Source: Streptomyces mirabilis
Lineage (GTDB): Bacteria > Actinomycetota > Actinomycetes > Streptomycetales > Streptomycetaceae
NCBI RefSeq assembly: GCF_018310535.1
Contig: NZ_CP074102.1
Coordinates: 4,340,001 to 4,404,000, forward strand
Direction: 5' to 3'
Length of the DNA: 64,000 bases
Shown one piece after another: positions 23,848 through 31,502 of this stretch. Made by a program: the position numbers and the translations under genes. Each line of letters opens with the position of its first letter. Positions within the stretch are counted from its first letter, which is position 1. The notes below the pieces were generated by a model. It did no database searches and was not told the DNA's origin. It was given only the letters and a program-made list of their open reading frames with translations.

Positions 23848-23890
23848 GGGCGGTGGCCCGGAGCGATCCAGCTCCGGGTCACCGCCCTTT
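23848..23890 (+). terminator. Terminator after the glycosyltransferase operon
   Basis: A 17-bp stem, GGGCGGTGGCCCGGAGC against GCTCCGGGTCACCGCCC with one G-T pair, has a GATCCA loop and TTTT after it. It is one of the few terminators in the window with a T-run. Confidence 0.9.
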
Positions 23891-23910
23891 TCCTACCCCA
23901 GGAGAATCGC

Positions 23911-23948
23911 GTTGTACGCCGTATGGGACCTGTTCTACGGTGTACAAC
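23911..23948 (+). promoter_or_regulatory. TetR-type operator over the exporter promoter
   Basis: GTTGTACGCCGTA and TACGGTGTACAAC are inverted repeats with one mismatch, 12 bases apart, ending at the base before the exporter ATG. This layout matches exporter genes repressed by a linked TetR protein, whose gene lies downstream at 25574. Confidence 0.7.
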
Positions 23949-25487
23949 ATGTCCACGATTCCCCCAGGGCACCCAGAGGATCAGGCACAAGGCCACCCCC
24001 AACGCTGGCTGATCCTCGGCGTCATCTGCCTCGCCCAACTGACCGTGCTGCTCGACAACACCGTCCTGAACGTCGCGATCCCCTCCCTCACCCGGGAGCT
24101 GGGCGCGGCCACCCCCGACATCCAGTGGATGATCAACGCCTATTCGCTGGTGCAGTCCGGGCTGCTGCTCACGGCGGGCAGCGCGGCCGACCGCTACGGC
24201 CGCAAGAAGATGCTGATCACCGGGCTCGTCTTCTTCGGGATCGGCTCGGTGGTGGCCGGACTCGCCGACTCCACCGGCCAGTTGATCGCCGCACGGGCCG
24301 GAATGGGCGTCGGCGGCGCGCTCCTGCTGACCACCACGCTCGCCGTCGCCATGCAGATCTTCACCCCCGCGGAGCACCCGAAGGCCATCGGCATCTGGAG
24401 CGCCGTCAACGCCCTCGGCTTCGCGGCCGGACCGCTCCTCGGCGGCTTCGTACTGGACCACTTCTGGTGGGGCGCGATCTTCCTGATCAACCTGCCGGTG
24501 GTGGCCCTGGGCCTCGCCGCGGTGATGGCCCTCGTACCGGAGTCGAAGGCCGCGTCTTTCCGGGGGACAACCTCCGGACCCCCGGACCGCGGGGACCGCC
24601 CCGACCTCCTGGGAGCGCTGCTTTCCACGATCGGCATGACCGCACTCGTGTACGCGATCATCTCCGGCCCCGAACACGGCTGGACGTCGGCCCGGGTGCT
24701 GGCCACGGACGCGGTCGCCGTGCTGGTGCTGGCCGCCTTCGCGTACTGGGAGAGCCGGATCCCGTACCCCATGCTCGACCTGCACTTCTTCCGCGACCGG
24801 CGCTTCACCGGAGCCGTCGCGGGAGCCGTCCTCATCGCCTTCGGCATGGGCGGGGCCCTCTTCCTCCTCACCCAACACCTCCAATTCGTCCTGGGATACG
24901 GCCCCCTGGAAGCCGGACTGCGTACGGCGCCGCTCGCGCTCGCGGTCGTGGCGCTGAACTTCTCCGGCCTCTCGGCGAAGTGGACGGCGAGACTCGGCAC
25001 ACCGGTGTCGATCGCGCTCGGCATGACGCTGATGTCGGCCGGGCTGGTGTCGATCGCCACGCTCGCCGCGCACGGGTACGGCGGCACACTGCTCGGGCTG
25101 CTGCTGATCGGCGCGGGCGCCGCCGTGGCCAACCCGGCCATGGCACACGCCATCATGAGCGCGATTCCGCCGGAGAAGGCGGGCGTGGGCGCGGGCGTCA
25201 ACGGCACGCTCGCCGAGTTCGGCAACGGCCTCGGAGTGGCGGTGCTCGGGGCGATCCTCAACTCCCGGTTCGCGGCGCTGATTCCGGTGGCGGCGACCTC
25301 GCTCCCGGCGGCACTGGCCTCGGCGGGCTCGGACGAGGAGCGCGGGCGGATCACGGACGCGTTCTCGTCGGGAGTGGAGACCAGCCAACTGGTGGGCGCG
25401 GCGGCCGTCCTTCTCGGTGGACTGCTGGCCGCGGCGTTGCTACGACGTGCGGAGAGGGCAGACTCCGCGGTGGCGGTATCGGCGTAG
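23949..25487 (+). CDS. DHA2-family MFS multidrug exporter (EmrB/QacA type)
   Basis: A 512-residue proton-driven exporter with about 14 membrane helices. Motif D1/TM1 is LLDNTVLNVAIPSL (about residues 33-46), motif A is GSAADRYGRKK (about 77-87), and motif C-like GFAAGPLLGGFVLD lies in TM5. The ATG at 23949 directly follows the operator; the ORF extends upstream without resemblance. A cytoplasmic loop near residue 205 (FRGTTSGPPDRGDRPDLLGA) splits the halves. It probably exports a toxic compound or antibiotic, and is repressed by the TetR regulator encoded next. Confidence 0.9.
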   Translation: MSTIPPGHPEDQAQGHPQRWLILGVICLAQLTVLLDNTVLNVAIPSLTRELGAATPDIQWMINAYSLVQSGLLLTAGSAADRYGRKKMLITGLVFFGIGSVVAGLADSTGQLIAARAGMGVGGALLLTTTLAVAMQIFTPAEHPKAIGIWSAVNALGFAAGPLLGGFVLDHFWWGAIFLINLPVVALGLAAVMALVPESKAASFRGTTSGPPDRGDRPDLLGALLSTIGMTALVYAIISGPEHGWTSARVLATDAVAVLVLAAFAYWESRIPYPMLDLHFFRDRRFTGAVAGAVLIAFGMGGALFLLTQHLQFVLGYGPLEAGLRTAPLALAVVALNFSGLSAKWTARLGTPVSIALGMTLMSAGLVSIATLAAHGYGGTLLGLLLIGAGAAVANPAMAHAIMSAIPPEKAGVGAGVNGTLAEFGNGLGVAVLGAILNSRFAALIPVAATSLPAALASAGSDEERGRITDAFSSGVETSQLVGAAAVLLGGLLAAALLRRAERADSAVAVSA

Positions 25488-25510
25488 CGCCCGCTTAGCA
25501 TCAGGGTTCC

Positions 25511-25566
25511 GAGTCATGAGTGATGAGTCATGAGTGATGAGTTGCGAGTTTCGAGTTCCGAGGAAG
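25511..25566 (+). repeat. Heptamer tandem array between exporter and TetR genes
   Basis: Eight 7-base units, each beginning GAGT or GAG: GAGTCAT and GAGTGAT alternate twice, then GAGTTGC, GAGTTTC, GAGTTCC and GAGGAAG. The last unit supplies the ribosome-binding purines for the TetR gene. Confidence 0.92.
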
Positions 25567-25573
25567 GTGCGCC

Positions 25574-26347
25574 ATGGTGAGGGCAGCCGACCGTGCCGAG
25601 CGTCCGGCGCGGACCAGTGTCTGGCTGGAGGGCAAGGCTCCCCGGGGCGCTGCGGCGCGCGGGGGCGGGCAGCCGTCGGGGCTCGACCGGGACCGGATCA
25701 CCGAGGTCACCGTACGGTTGTTGGATGCCGAGGGCATGGCGAGGTTCTCCATGCGCAGGCTGGCCGCCGAGCTGAACGTCACCGCGATGTCCGTGTACTG
25801 GTACGTCGACACCAAGGACGACCTGCTCGAACTCGCCCTCGACGCGGTCTTCGGCGAACTGGAGCTGCCCGACGCGGAGTCGGGCGAGGACTGGCGCGAC
25901 CAGCTCCGCTCCCTCGCCACCGGCTACCGCGCGCTGCTGGTCCGCCACCCCTGGGTGTCCCCGCTGATCGGGACCTTCCTGAACATCGGCCCGCACTCCA
26001 TGGCCTTCTCGCTCTGCGTCCAGCAGGTGATCCGCAACACCGGCCTGCCCCGGCACGGCCAGATGGGCGCGCTCTCGGCGGTCTTCCAGTTCGTGTACGG
26101 GTTCGGCACCATCGAGGGCCACTTCGTGCAGCGCTGCGCCTCGGCGGGGATGACCCAGGACGAGTACTTCCGTCAGGCCATGAGCACGATCGGCGAACAG
26201 CCGCAGTTCTCCGCCAATTTCGAGAACGCCGCGGACCTCATGGAGGCCCGCGGCGGTGACACGGTCGAGGAGATGCGGGAGCGGGACTTCACGTTCGCGC
26301 TGGAGACGCTGATCGCGGGGATCGAGACGATGGTCGCCCGGGCCTAG
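25574..26347 (+). CDS. TetR/AcrR-family repressor
   Basis: A 257-residue regulator. An extended N-terminus of about 40 residues precedes the DNA-binding domain (ITEVTVRLLDAEGMARFSMR, then LAAELNVTAMSVYWYVDTKD as the helix-turn-helix). The C-terminal ligand domain (about 110-250) is of the TetR_C type seen in tetracycline- and macrolide-efflux repressors. It lies 86 bases downstream of the MFS exporter gene on the same strand and is expected to repress it through the palindrome at 23911-23948. A heptamer array fills the gap and includes GAGGAAG close to the start. The ligand is unknown. Confidence 0.9.
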   Translation: MVRAADRAERPARTSVWLEGKAPRGAAARGGGQPSGLDRDRITEVTVRLLDAEGMARFSMRRLAAELNVTAMSVYWYVDTKDDLLELALDAVFGELELPDAESGEDWRDQLRSLATGYRALLVRHPWVSPLIGTFLNIGPHSMAFSLCVQQVIRNTGLPRHGQMGALSAVFQFVYGFGTIEGHFVQRCASAGMTQDEYFRQAMSTIGEQPQFSANFENAADLMEARGGDTVEEMRERDFTFALETLIAGIETMVARA

Positions 26348-26388
26348 GGCCTGTCCGCTCCTCCTCGGCTTCCTGGGTCACTCCCGGG

Positions 26389-26859
26389 TCATTCCTGGGG
26401 TGTCAGTCGGGCCGGGAAGCCGCCCGTCGCGACCGGGCCCCACTTCACCGGCGTGACCCGGATGATCGACTTTCCCTGCTTGAGCATGGCCTCCCGGTAC
26501 TCGTCCCAGTCCGGGTGTTCGCCCGCGATGTTCCGGTAGTACTCGACGAGCGGCTCGACGGATTCGGGGGAGTCGATGACTTCGGCCGTGCCGTCGATCT
26601 GGACCCAGGGTCCGTTCCACTCGTCGCTCAGCACGATCAGGCTGACACGCTCGTCCCGCTTGGCGTTACGGGTCTTCGCGCGCTCGGGGTAGGTCGAGAC
26701 GACGATCCGCCCGGCGTCGTCGACCCCGCAGGTCAGGGGGGAGCCCTGGGGGCTGCCGTCGGTACGGCGGGTGAGGAGGATGGCGCGGTGGCGGGGGCGT
26801 ACGAAGTCGAGCAGTTCGTCCAGGGACACGGCGGTGTTCGTAGCGATGTTCGGTGCCAT
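26389..26859 (-). CDS. PPOX-class (split-barrel) F420- or FMN-dependent enzyme
   Basis: A 156-residue split beta-barrel flavin/deazaflavin-binding protein. The family pattern is seen in LLDFVRPRHRAILLTRRTDG, GSPLTCGVDDAGRIVVSTYP, AKTRNAKRDERVSLIVLSDE and VQIDGTAEVIDSPE. PPOX-class F420-dependent reductases are abundant in actinomycetes and reduce varied substrates. The start ATG (MAPNIATN) fits the family; the longer upstream frame runs through the YceI gene and is spurious. It is followed after 41 bases by the YceI gene in the same direction, so the two may share a transcript. Cofactor choice cannot be decided here. Confidence 0.87.
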   Translation of the reverse strand: MAPNIATNTAVSLDELLDFVRPRHRAILLTRRTDGSPQGSPLTCGVDDAGRIVVSTYPERAKTRNAKRDERVSLIVLSDEWNGPWVQIDGTAEVIDSPESVEPLVEYYRNIAGEHPDWDEYREAMLKQGKSIIRVTPVKWGPVATGGFPARLTPQE

Positions 26860-26900
26860 GTGAGTCAGCCTAGGCTGCCCGCCGGGAACGTGCGCTCGAC

Positions 26901-27722
26901 TCACGCCTGTGGGAGGGACTCCCCTTGTACCGCCTGGACGTCCAGCTCCACCTTCAGCGTGGTGCCGATCGCCGAGATGCCTGCCTGGATGACCTGGTTG
27001 TAGTTCATGGCGAAGTCCTCGCGGTGGAGTTCGGCCGTCGCCCGGAAGGCGGCCCGCGTGCCGCCCCAGGGGTCCGCGCCCGTGCCCAGGTAGGCGAGGT
27101 TCAGGTCGACCGGGCGGGCGATGCCGCGCATGGTGAGTTCGCCGTGGACGGTCCAGCGGTCGGAGCCCGCCGGGGTCAGGCCGGTCGAGCGGTAGGTGAT
27201 CTGCGGGTACGTCTCGACGTCGAGGAAGTCGGGGGACTTCAGGTGGCCGTCGCGCATGCCGTTGCCGGTGTCGATCGAGGCGGCGGAGATCACGGCCTCG
27301 ACGCGGGACTTGGACACGTCGTCCGGGGCGATCTCGATCGTCGCCCAGAAGTCCGTGAAACGGCCGTGCACGCTGGAGATGCCCAGGTGCTGGGCGACGG
27401 CGCCGACGGAGGAGTGCGCCGGGTCGACGGTCCAGGGGCCGGGCGGCGGCAGTTCGTTGCCGCCCTGGCGGGCGAGGGTCACGTTGCCGATCTCGGCCCG
27501 GCCGCTCGCCGTGACGATCGCGCTGGAGGCGGCGGGCGCGTACCCGACCGCGGTCACGATCACGGTGTACGCACCGGGCGTGAGGACGGTCGGGTCGTGC
27601 ACGGCTCCTTCGGTGTCCGCCTCGGCGCGCAGCACCTGCGTCCCGGTCATGTCGGTCACCGTGACGACCGCGTGCGACACGGCCCATCCGTCCCGCGTGC
27701 GAATCCGTGCGGTCAGTCCCAT
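26901..27722 (-). CDS. YceI-family protein with an N-terminal carboxypeptidase-regulatory-like module
   Basis: A 273-residue protein. Residues 1-90 are a beta-sandwich module (ARIRTRDGWAVSHAVVTVTD, GAYTVIVTAVGYAPAA) like those at the end of the neighbouring exporter. Residues 100-270 are a YceI lipocalin-like domain: WTVDPAHSSVGAVAQHLGIS, GRFTDFWATIEI, SRVEAVISAASIDTG, SPDFLDVETYPQITYRST and the C-terminal MNYNQ. YceI proteins bind polyisoprenoids. No signal peptide is visible, so it may be cytosolic. The ATG at 27722 has GGGAGAA upstream. A hairpin separates it from the exporter gene, suggesting partial readthrough or its own promoter. Confidence 0.88.
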   Translation of the reverse strand: MGLTARIRTRDGWAVSHAVVTVTDMTGTQVLRAEADTEGAVHDPTVLTPGAYTVIVTAVGYAPAASSAIVTASGRAEIGNVTLARQGGNELPPPGPWTVDPAHSSVGAVAQHLGISSVHGRFTDFWATIEIAPDDVSKSRVEAVISAASIDTGNGMRDGHLKSPDFLDVETYPQITYRSTGLTPAGSDRWTVHGELTMRGIARPVDLNLAYLGTGADPWGGTRAAFRATAELHREDFAMNYNQVIQAGISAIGTTLKVELDVQAVQGESLPQA

Positions 27723-27766
27723 CCCGTTTTCTCCCTGCAAAGCACTAAAAATTGGTCGCAATGAGA

Positions 27767-27819
27767 CCGGCCCGTGGGGGGCGCACCTCCGCTCAGAGTG
27801 CGCGCTCCCCACGGGCCGG
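27767..27819 (-). terminator. Terminator after the exporter gene on the minus strand
   Basis: CCGGCCCGTGGGG pairs with CCCCACGGGCCGG, with inner GCGCA/TGCGC pairing. It lies 9 bases past the exporter stop, with TTTTT about 20 bases further on the minus strand, just before the YceI ribosome site. Confidence 0.82.
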
Positions 27820-27827
27820 GGTATCGA

Positions 27828-30356
27828 CTACTCGCCGGGGTGGGCGAGGGTGATGTCGTGGTCGTCGACGCCGCGGCCGGAGACCGTGAGAGCCGTCGCC
27901 ACCGGGGGGTAACCCGTCGCGATGACGGTGTACTCGCCGCCGTCCAGGTCGGTGAAGGCGTACGCGCCGTCCATGCCGGTCCTGGCGGTGCCGATCACGT
28001 TGCCGGCCGCGTCGACCAGCGTGACCCGGGCATCGCCCAGGGGACCGCCGGGAGCCCGTACGACACCCTGGAGCTGGGCGCCCGCGCTGAGCTCGACCTC
28101 GACCCGGGTGACCCCGGCGCCGCCGACCTCGACGGGGAGGGCCTGCGGGCGGTGGCCGGCCGCGTTCACCGCGATGGTCACCGGACCCGGGACCAGTTCG
28201 GCGAAGGCGAACTGGCCCTGCTCACCGGTGGTCCCGGTGGCCAGCACGTCACCGCGGACGTCGGTCACGATGACCATGGCGTCCTTGACCGGGGTACCGG
28301 TCCCGGCGGCCCGGACGAATCCGCTCAGCCCGCTCGTGCCGCTCAGCAGGATGTCGTACGCCACCGGCTCGTCGTTCACGATGATCGTCGAGGCCTGCGG
28401 CTGGAAACCGTCGGCGGAGGCGATCAGGACATACGAGCCCGTGCCGGGCGCGTCCACCGCGTAGGAGCCGTCGGCCTGCGCGACCGACCGGCCCAGCTGC
28501 CGTCCCGCGAGCGAGATCAGCGTGACCGCGGCCTGCGGGACGGGGGCGCTCTCCGCGCCGCGGACGTGACCCCGGACCGGGATGCCGCCGGAGGCGGGCA
28601 GCGGGGCGCTCTCCCGTGTCGCGGTGGCGACGGCGGCGAGCCGCTGCGTGCCCTCGGGTCCGGCCGCGAGGCTCGTCTCGGCGACGGCCGCCCAGCTCGG
28701 GATCCTCTCCTCGGCGGGTGCCTCGGCGGTGGCCGAAGCCTCCGGCTCGGTGGCCTCCGCCTTCGCCTCCGCGGCCTGGGCCAGCGCGCCCGAGGTCCGC
28801 AGCGGGACCTCCTTGATGAAGAGGACGATGAAGAAGGCGAGCAGCGCCAGGGCGGAGCCGATCATGAAGACGTCGGCTATGCCGTGGCCGTACGCGCTCT
28901 CGAGGACCGTGCGCAGCGGGGCGGGCAGCGAGTCCATGTTCGGGATGGTGCCGGAGCCGGAACCGGACGCGGCGGCCGCGTACTTGGGGTCGATGCCGGC
29001 CAGGCCGTCCTTGACGTAGTCGGTGATCCGGGTGGACATGATCGCGCCGAGCGCGGAAACGCCGATCGCACCGCCGAGGGAGCGGAAGAACGTCACCGTG
29101 GAGCTGGCCGAGCCGAGGTCGGACGGGGCCACCTGGTTCTGCGTGGACAGCACCAGGTTCTGCATCGTCATGCCGACGCCGAGACCGAGCAGCGCCATGA
29201 AGATCGCGACGTGCCAGTAGGTCGTGTCGTAGCGGATGGTGCCCAGCAGGCCCAGGCCCGCGGTGATCAGGACGGTACCGCTGACCAGCCAGTACTTCCA
29301 CCGGCCGGTCTTGGTGATGACCTGGCCGGAGACCGTGGAGGCGATGAACAGGCCGCCGATCATCGGGATGGTCATGACGCCCGACATCGTCGGGGACTTG
29401 TCCCGGGCCAGCTGGAAGTACTGGCTGAAGAAGACGGTGCCGGTGAACATCGCGACGCCCACGAAGAGCGAGGCGAGGGAGGAAAGCGTGATGGTGCGGT
29501 TGCGGAACAGACGCAGCGGGATGATCGGCTCGCTCGCCTTGGACTCGACGAGCACGAACAGCAGGCCGAGGACGATCGCGCCTCCGACCATCGCGTACGT
29601 CTGCCCCGACACCCAGTCGTACTTGTCGCCGGCGAAGGTGACCCAGACCAGCAGCAGCGAGACCGCGGCGGAGATGAAGAACGCGCCACCCCAGTCGACC
29701 TTCACGTCCCGCTTCACGGTGGGCAGGTGCAGGGTCTTCTGCAGCACGATCAGCGCGATGATCGCGAACGGCACGCCGACGTAGAAGCACCAGCGCCAGC
29801 CGAGCCACGAGGTGTCGGTGATGACACCGCCGAGCAGCGGGCCGCCGACCGTGGCGACAGCGAAGGTCGCGCCGAGGTAGCCGGAGTAACGCCCGCGCTC
29901 ACGCGGGGAGATCATCGCCGCCATGACGATCTGGGCGAGGGCGGACAGACCGCCGACGCCGACGCCCTGGACCACACGGCACGCGATGAGCATGCCGGGG
30001 TTCTGGGACAGACCGGCGGCGGCCGATCCCAGCACGTATATGACGAGGGCTATCTGTACGAGCGCCTTCTTGCTGTACAGGTCGGAGAGCTTGCCCCACA
30101 GAGGCGTGGTCGCGGTCATGGCCAGCAGCGAGGCCGTGACGACCCAGGTGTAGGCGGACTGGCCGCCGCCCAGGTCGCCGATGATCTCGGGGAGTGCGTT
30201 GGTGACGATCGTCGACGACAGGATCGCGACGAACATGCCGAGCAGCAGGCCGGAGAGCGCCTCCATGATCTGTCGGTGTGTCATCGGAGTGCCGTCGGAG
30301 GGTCCACCTCCGTGCTTGGCGTGAGCCCGCACACCGGCTGGTGTGGTCGTTGCCAT
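27828..30356 (-). CDS. DHA2 MFS exporter with three C-terminal carboxypeptidase-regulatory-like domains
   Basis: An 842-residue protein, much longer than normal DHA2 exporters (about 500). Residues 28-545 form the 14-helix transporter: LSSTIVTNALPEIIGDL in TM1, motif A GKLSDLYSKK and the GATFAVATVGGPLLGGVI motif. A linker rich in Ala/Glu follows (about 545-590). Then come three beta-sandwich repeats: VRGHVRGAESAPVPQAAVTL (about 595), LSGFVRAAGTGTPVKDAMVI (about 680) and LQGVVRAPGGPLGDARVTLV (about 762). Each has a DGSYAV/GQFAF/DGAYAF turn. The modules may bind ligand or partner proteins on the cytoplasmic side. The gene follows a MarR gene by 18 bases, making a regulator-exporter operon. Confidence 0.92.
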   Translation of the reverse strand: MATTTPAGVRAHAKHGGGPSDGTPMTHRQIMEALSGLLLGMFVAILSSTIVTNALPEIIGDLGGGQSAYTWVVTASLLAMTATTPLWGKLSDLYSKKALVQIALVIYVLGSAAAGLSQNPGMLIACRVVQGVGVGGLSALAQIVMAAMISPRERGRYSGYLGATFAVATVGGPLLGGVITDTSWLGWRWCFYVGVPFAIIALIVLQKTLHLPTVKRDVKVDWGGAFFISAAVSLLLVWVTFAGDKYDWVSGQTYAMVGGAIVLGLLFVLVESKASEPIIPLRLFRNRTITLSSLASLFVGVAMFTGTVFFSQYFQLARDKSPTMSGVMTIPMIGGLFIASTVSGQVITKTGRWKYWLVSGTVLITAGLGLLGTIRYDTTYWHVAIFMALLGLGVGMTMQNLVLSTQNQVAPSDLGSASSTVTFFRSLGGAIGVSALGAIMSTRITDYVKDGLAGIDPKYAAAASGSGSGTIPNMDSLPAPLRTVLESAYGHGIADVFMIGSALALLAFFIVLFIKEVPLRTSGALAQAAEAKAEATEPEASATAEAPAEERIPSWAAVAETSLAAGPEGTQRLAAVATATRESAPLPASGGIPVRGHVRGAESAPVPQAAVTLISLAGRQLGRSVAQADGSYAVDAPGTGSYVLIASADGFQPQASTIIVNDEPVAYDILLSGTSGLSGFVRAAGTGTPVKDAMVIVTDVRGDVLATGTTGEQGQFAFAELVPGPVTIAVNAAGHRPQALPVEVGGAGVTRVEVELSAGAQLQGVVRAPGGPLGDARVTLVDAAGNVIGTARTGMDGAYAFTDLDGGEYTVIATGYPPVATALTVSGRGVDDHDITLAHPGE

Positions 30357-30374
30357 GGGCTTCCTTCTCTTGTC

Positions 30375-30866
30375 TTACGCGGGTGTACGGGTGGTCAGTT
30401 CGGTTGCTTCCGGCATGTAGGGCGGCCGGGGTACGGCACGGCAGTCGCCGAAGCTCTCGCGCAGCCGGCCCATCAGGTGGATGAGCAGGCCGACCTCGTG
30501 GTCGGACCAGTCGCTCAGCCGGTCGGCGAACAGCCGCGAGGAGCGGCGGGAGAGTTCGGTGAGCTGCTCGCGTCCCGCGTCGGTGAGGCGCAGGATGCGG
30601 GAGCGTTTGTCGGCGGGGTCGGGGAGGCGTTCGATCCAGCCCCGGTCGGCGACGTGGGCGACGTGGCGGCTGGTCACGGACATGTCCACGGCGAGCAGCT
30701 CGGCGAGCTTGCTCATCCGCATGTCGCCGTGCCGGCCGAGGAGGGTCAGTACGGCGGCGGAGCCCGTGGGGCAGTCGTGCGGCAGGATCCGCCCGAGCTC
30801 CCGCTTCACAGCGCCGATGGCACTGAGCTGACGAGCCAATTCCTCGTACTGCGCCTGCGCGGCCAT
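30375..30866 (-). CDS. MarR-family regulator of the exporter operon
   Basis: A 163-residue winged-helix regulator starting MAAQAQYEELARQ. The DNA-binding part is MRMSKLAELLAVDMSVTSRH (about residues 59-78) with the wing RLPDPADKRSRILRLTDAG. GGGAGG lies just before the start (a GTG immediately precedes the ATG). A much longer upstream frame has no resemblance. It is the first gene of an operon with the modular exporter 18 bases downstream, and two matching repeats in its promoter region suggest autoregulation. It is probably released by an exported drug or aromatic compound. Confidence 0.9.
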   Translation of the reverse strand: MAAQAQYEELARQLSAIGAVKRELGRILPHDCPTGSAAVLTLLGRHGDMRMSKLAELLAVDMSVTSRHVAHVADRGWIERLPDPADKRSRILRLTDAGREQLTELSRRSSRLFADRLSDWSDHEVGLLIHLMGRLRESFGDCRAVPRPPYMPEATELTTRTPA

Positions 30867-30882
30867 CACACCTCCCGTATTC

Positions 30883-30925
30883 GTTGCTTGGGGCAACCAT
30901 AAATCCAGTTGGTTGCTGCAGGCAA
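30883..30925 (-). promoter_or_regulatory. Two MarR-type operator half-sites upstream of the regulator
   Basis: On the minus strand TTGCCTGCAGCAAC and TTGCCCCAAGCAAC share the pattern TTGCC-N3-AGCAAC, each an imperfect inverted repeat. They are 29 bases apart (about three helical turns) and flank an AT-richer stretch (GGATTTATGG) that may hold the -10 element. Confidence 0.65.
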
Positions 30926-31262
30926 ACGATATCGCTGCCGCTGGGCTAAAAAGATGGCAAAGGCAAGTATTGGCGAACGTAAACCTGCTGGTGGGCGGTG
31001 CGCACGGCTTTGAATCCGCTGTGGACCGGCGGAACTCCCGCACCCGGGCCCATCCCGGCCTCCGTGTGCGCCAACCGTTCATCCGGAGCTTTTCGGCTGA
31101 TCACCGGTGGGGTTGGGCGCGCAGTTCCCCGCGCCCCGGGGGGGCGCGCTGCCTGCCGGGGGCATCCAGCTCGCCGCCCACGCCATCCGGAACCGGGGGA
31201 ACGGGGGGCGAGGGGAACCCGGCGCTTGGGTAGGGGGCGTCTATTCGCTAGGGTCCTGGGCC
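30926..31262. other. Gene-free stretch with a dispersed GC-rich repeat
   Basis: About 337 bases upstream of the MarR operators and before the small membrane protein gene. At about 31110-31140 it contains GGGCGCGCAGTTCCCCGCGC, a sequence type scattered between genes in many Streptomyces. A related copy in the opposite orientation lies at 42485-42535. No gene was recognised. Confidence 0.65.
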
Positions 31263-31460
31263 ATGGCAAACACCCAGGGCCCCGAGGGCAACTACGACCC
31301 CGCGGGTAGCACCCAGATGTTCCGCGCTTTCGTCGACGAGGGCCCCCAGGCCCGGCAGCAGCAGGCGGCCGCCCCGGCGGGCCCCCGCATCGGCCTGATC
31401 ATCGGCATCGTCGTCGCCGTGGCGGTCGTGGCCGCCGTGGCGTGGCTCGCGCTGGCGTAA
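31263..31460 (+). CDS. Small single-pass membrane protein
   Basis: A 65-residue protein. The hydrophilic N-terminus (MANTQGPEGNYDPAGSTQMF, then a Gln-rich segment RQQQAAA) is followed by one membrane helix near the C-terminus (IGLIIGIVVAVAVVAAVAWL, about residues 44-63). It ends LALA, so it is probably tail-anchored with the N-terminus inside. Codon use is strongly Streptomyces-like. The start ATG is at 31263; the upstream open frame runs through a dispersed repeat and is not credible. Function unknown. Confidence 0.7.
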   Translation: MANTQGPEGNYDPAGSTQMFRAFVDEGPQARQQQAAAPAGPRIGLIIGIVVAVAVVAAVAWLALA

Positions 31461-31502
31461 GGGCAACCCGCCCGCCTCGCCGGCAGGACCGGTGGAGGCG
31501 GG

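Noticed and set aside
25511..25566. Heptamer arrays considered as CRISPR
   Set aside because: Units are 7 bp with no spacers, and no cas genes occur in the window.
27774..30902. 1042-codon plus-strand ORF opposite the modular exporter and MarR gene
   Set aside because: It is the mirror frame of a well-supported transporter, Gly/Arg/Asp-rich with no domains.
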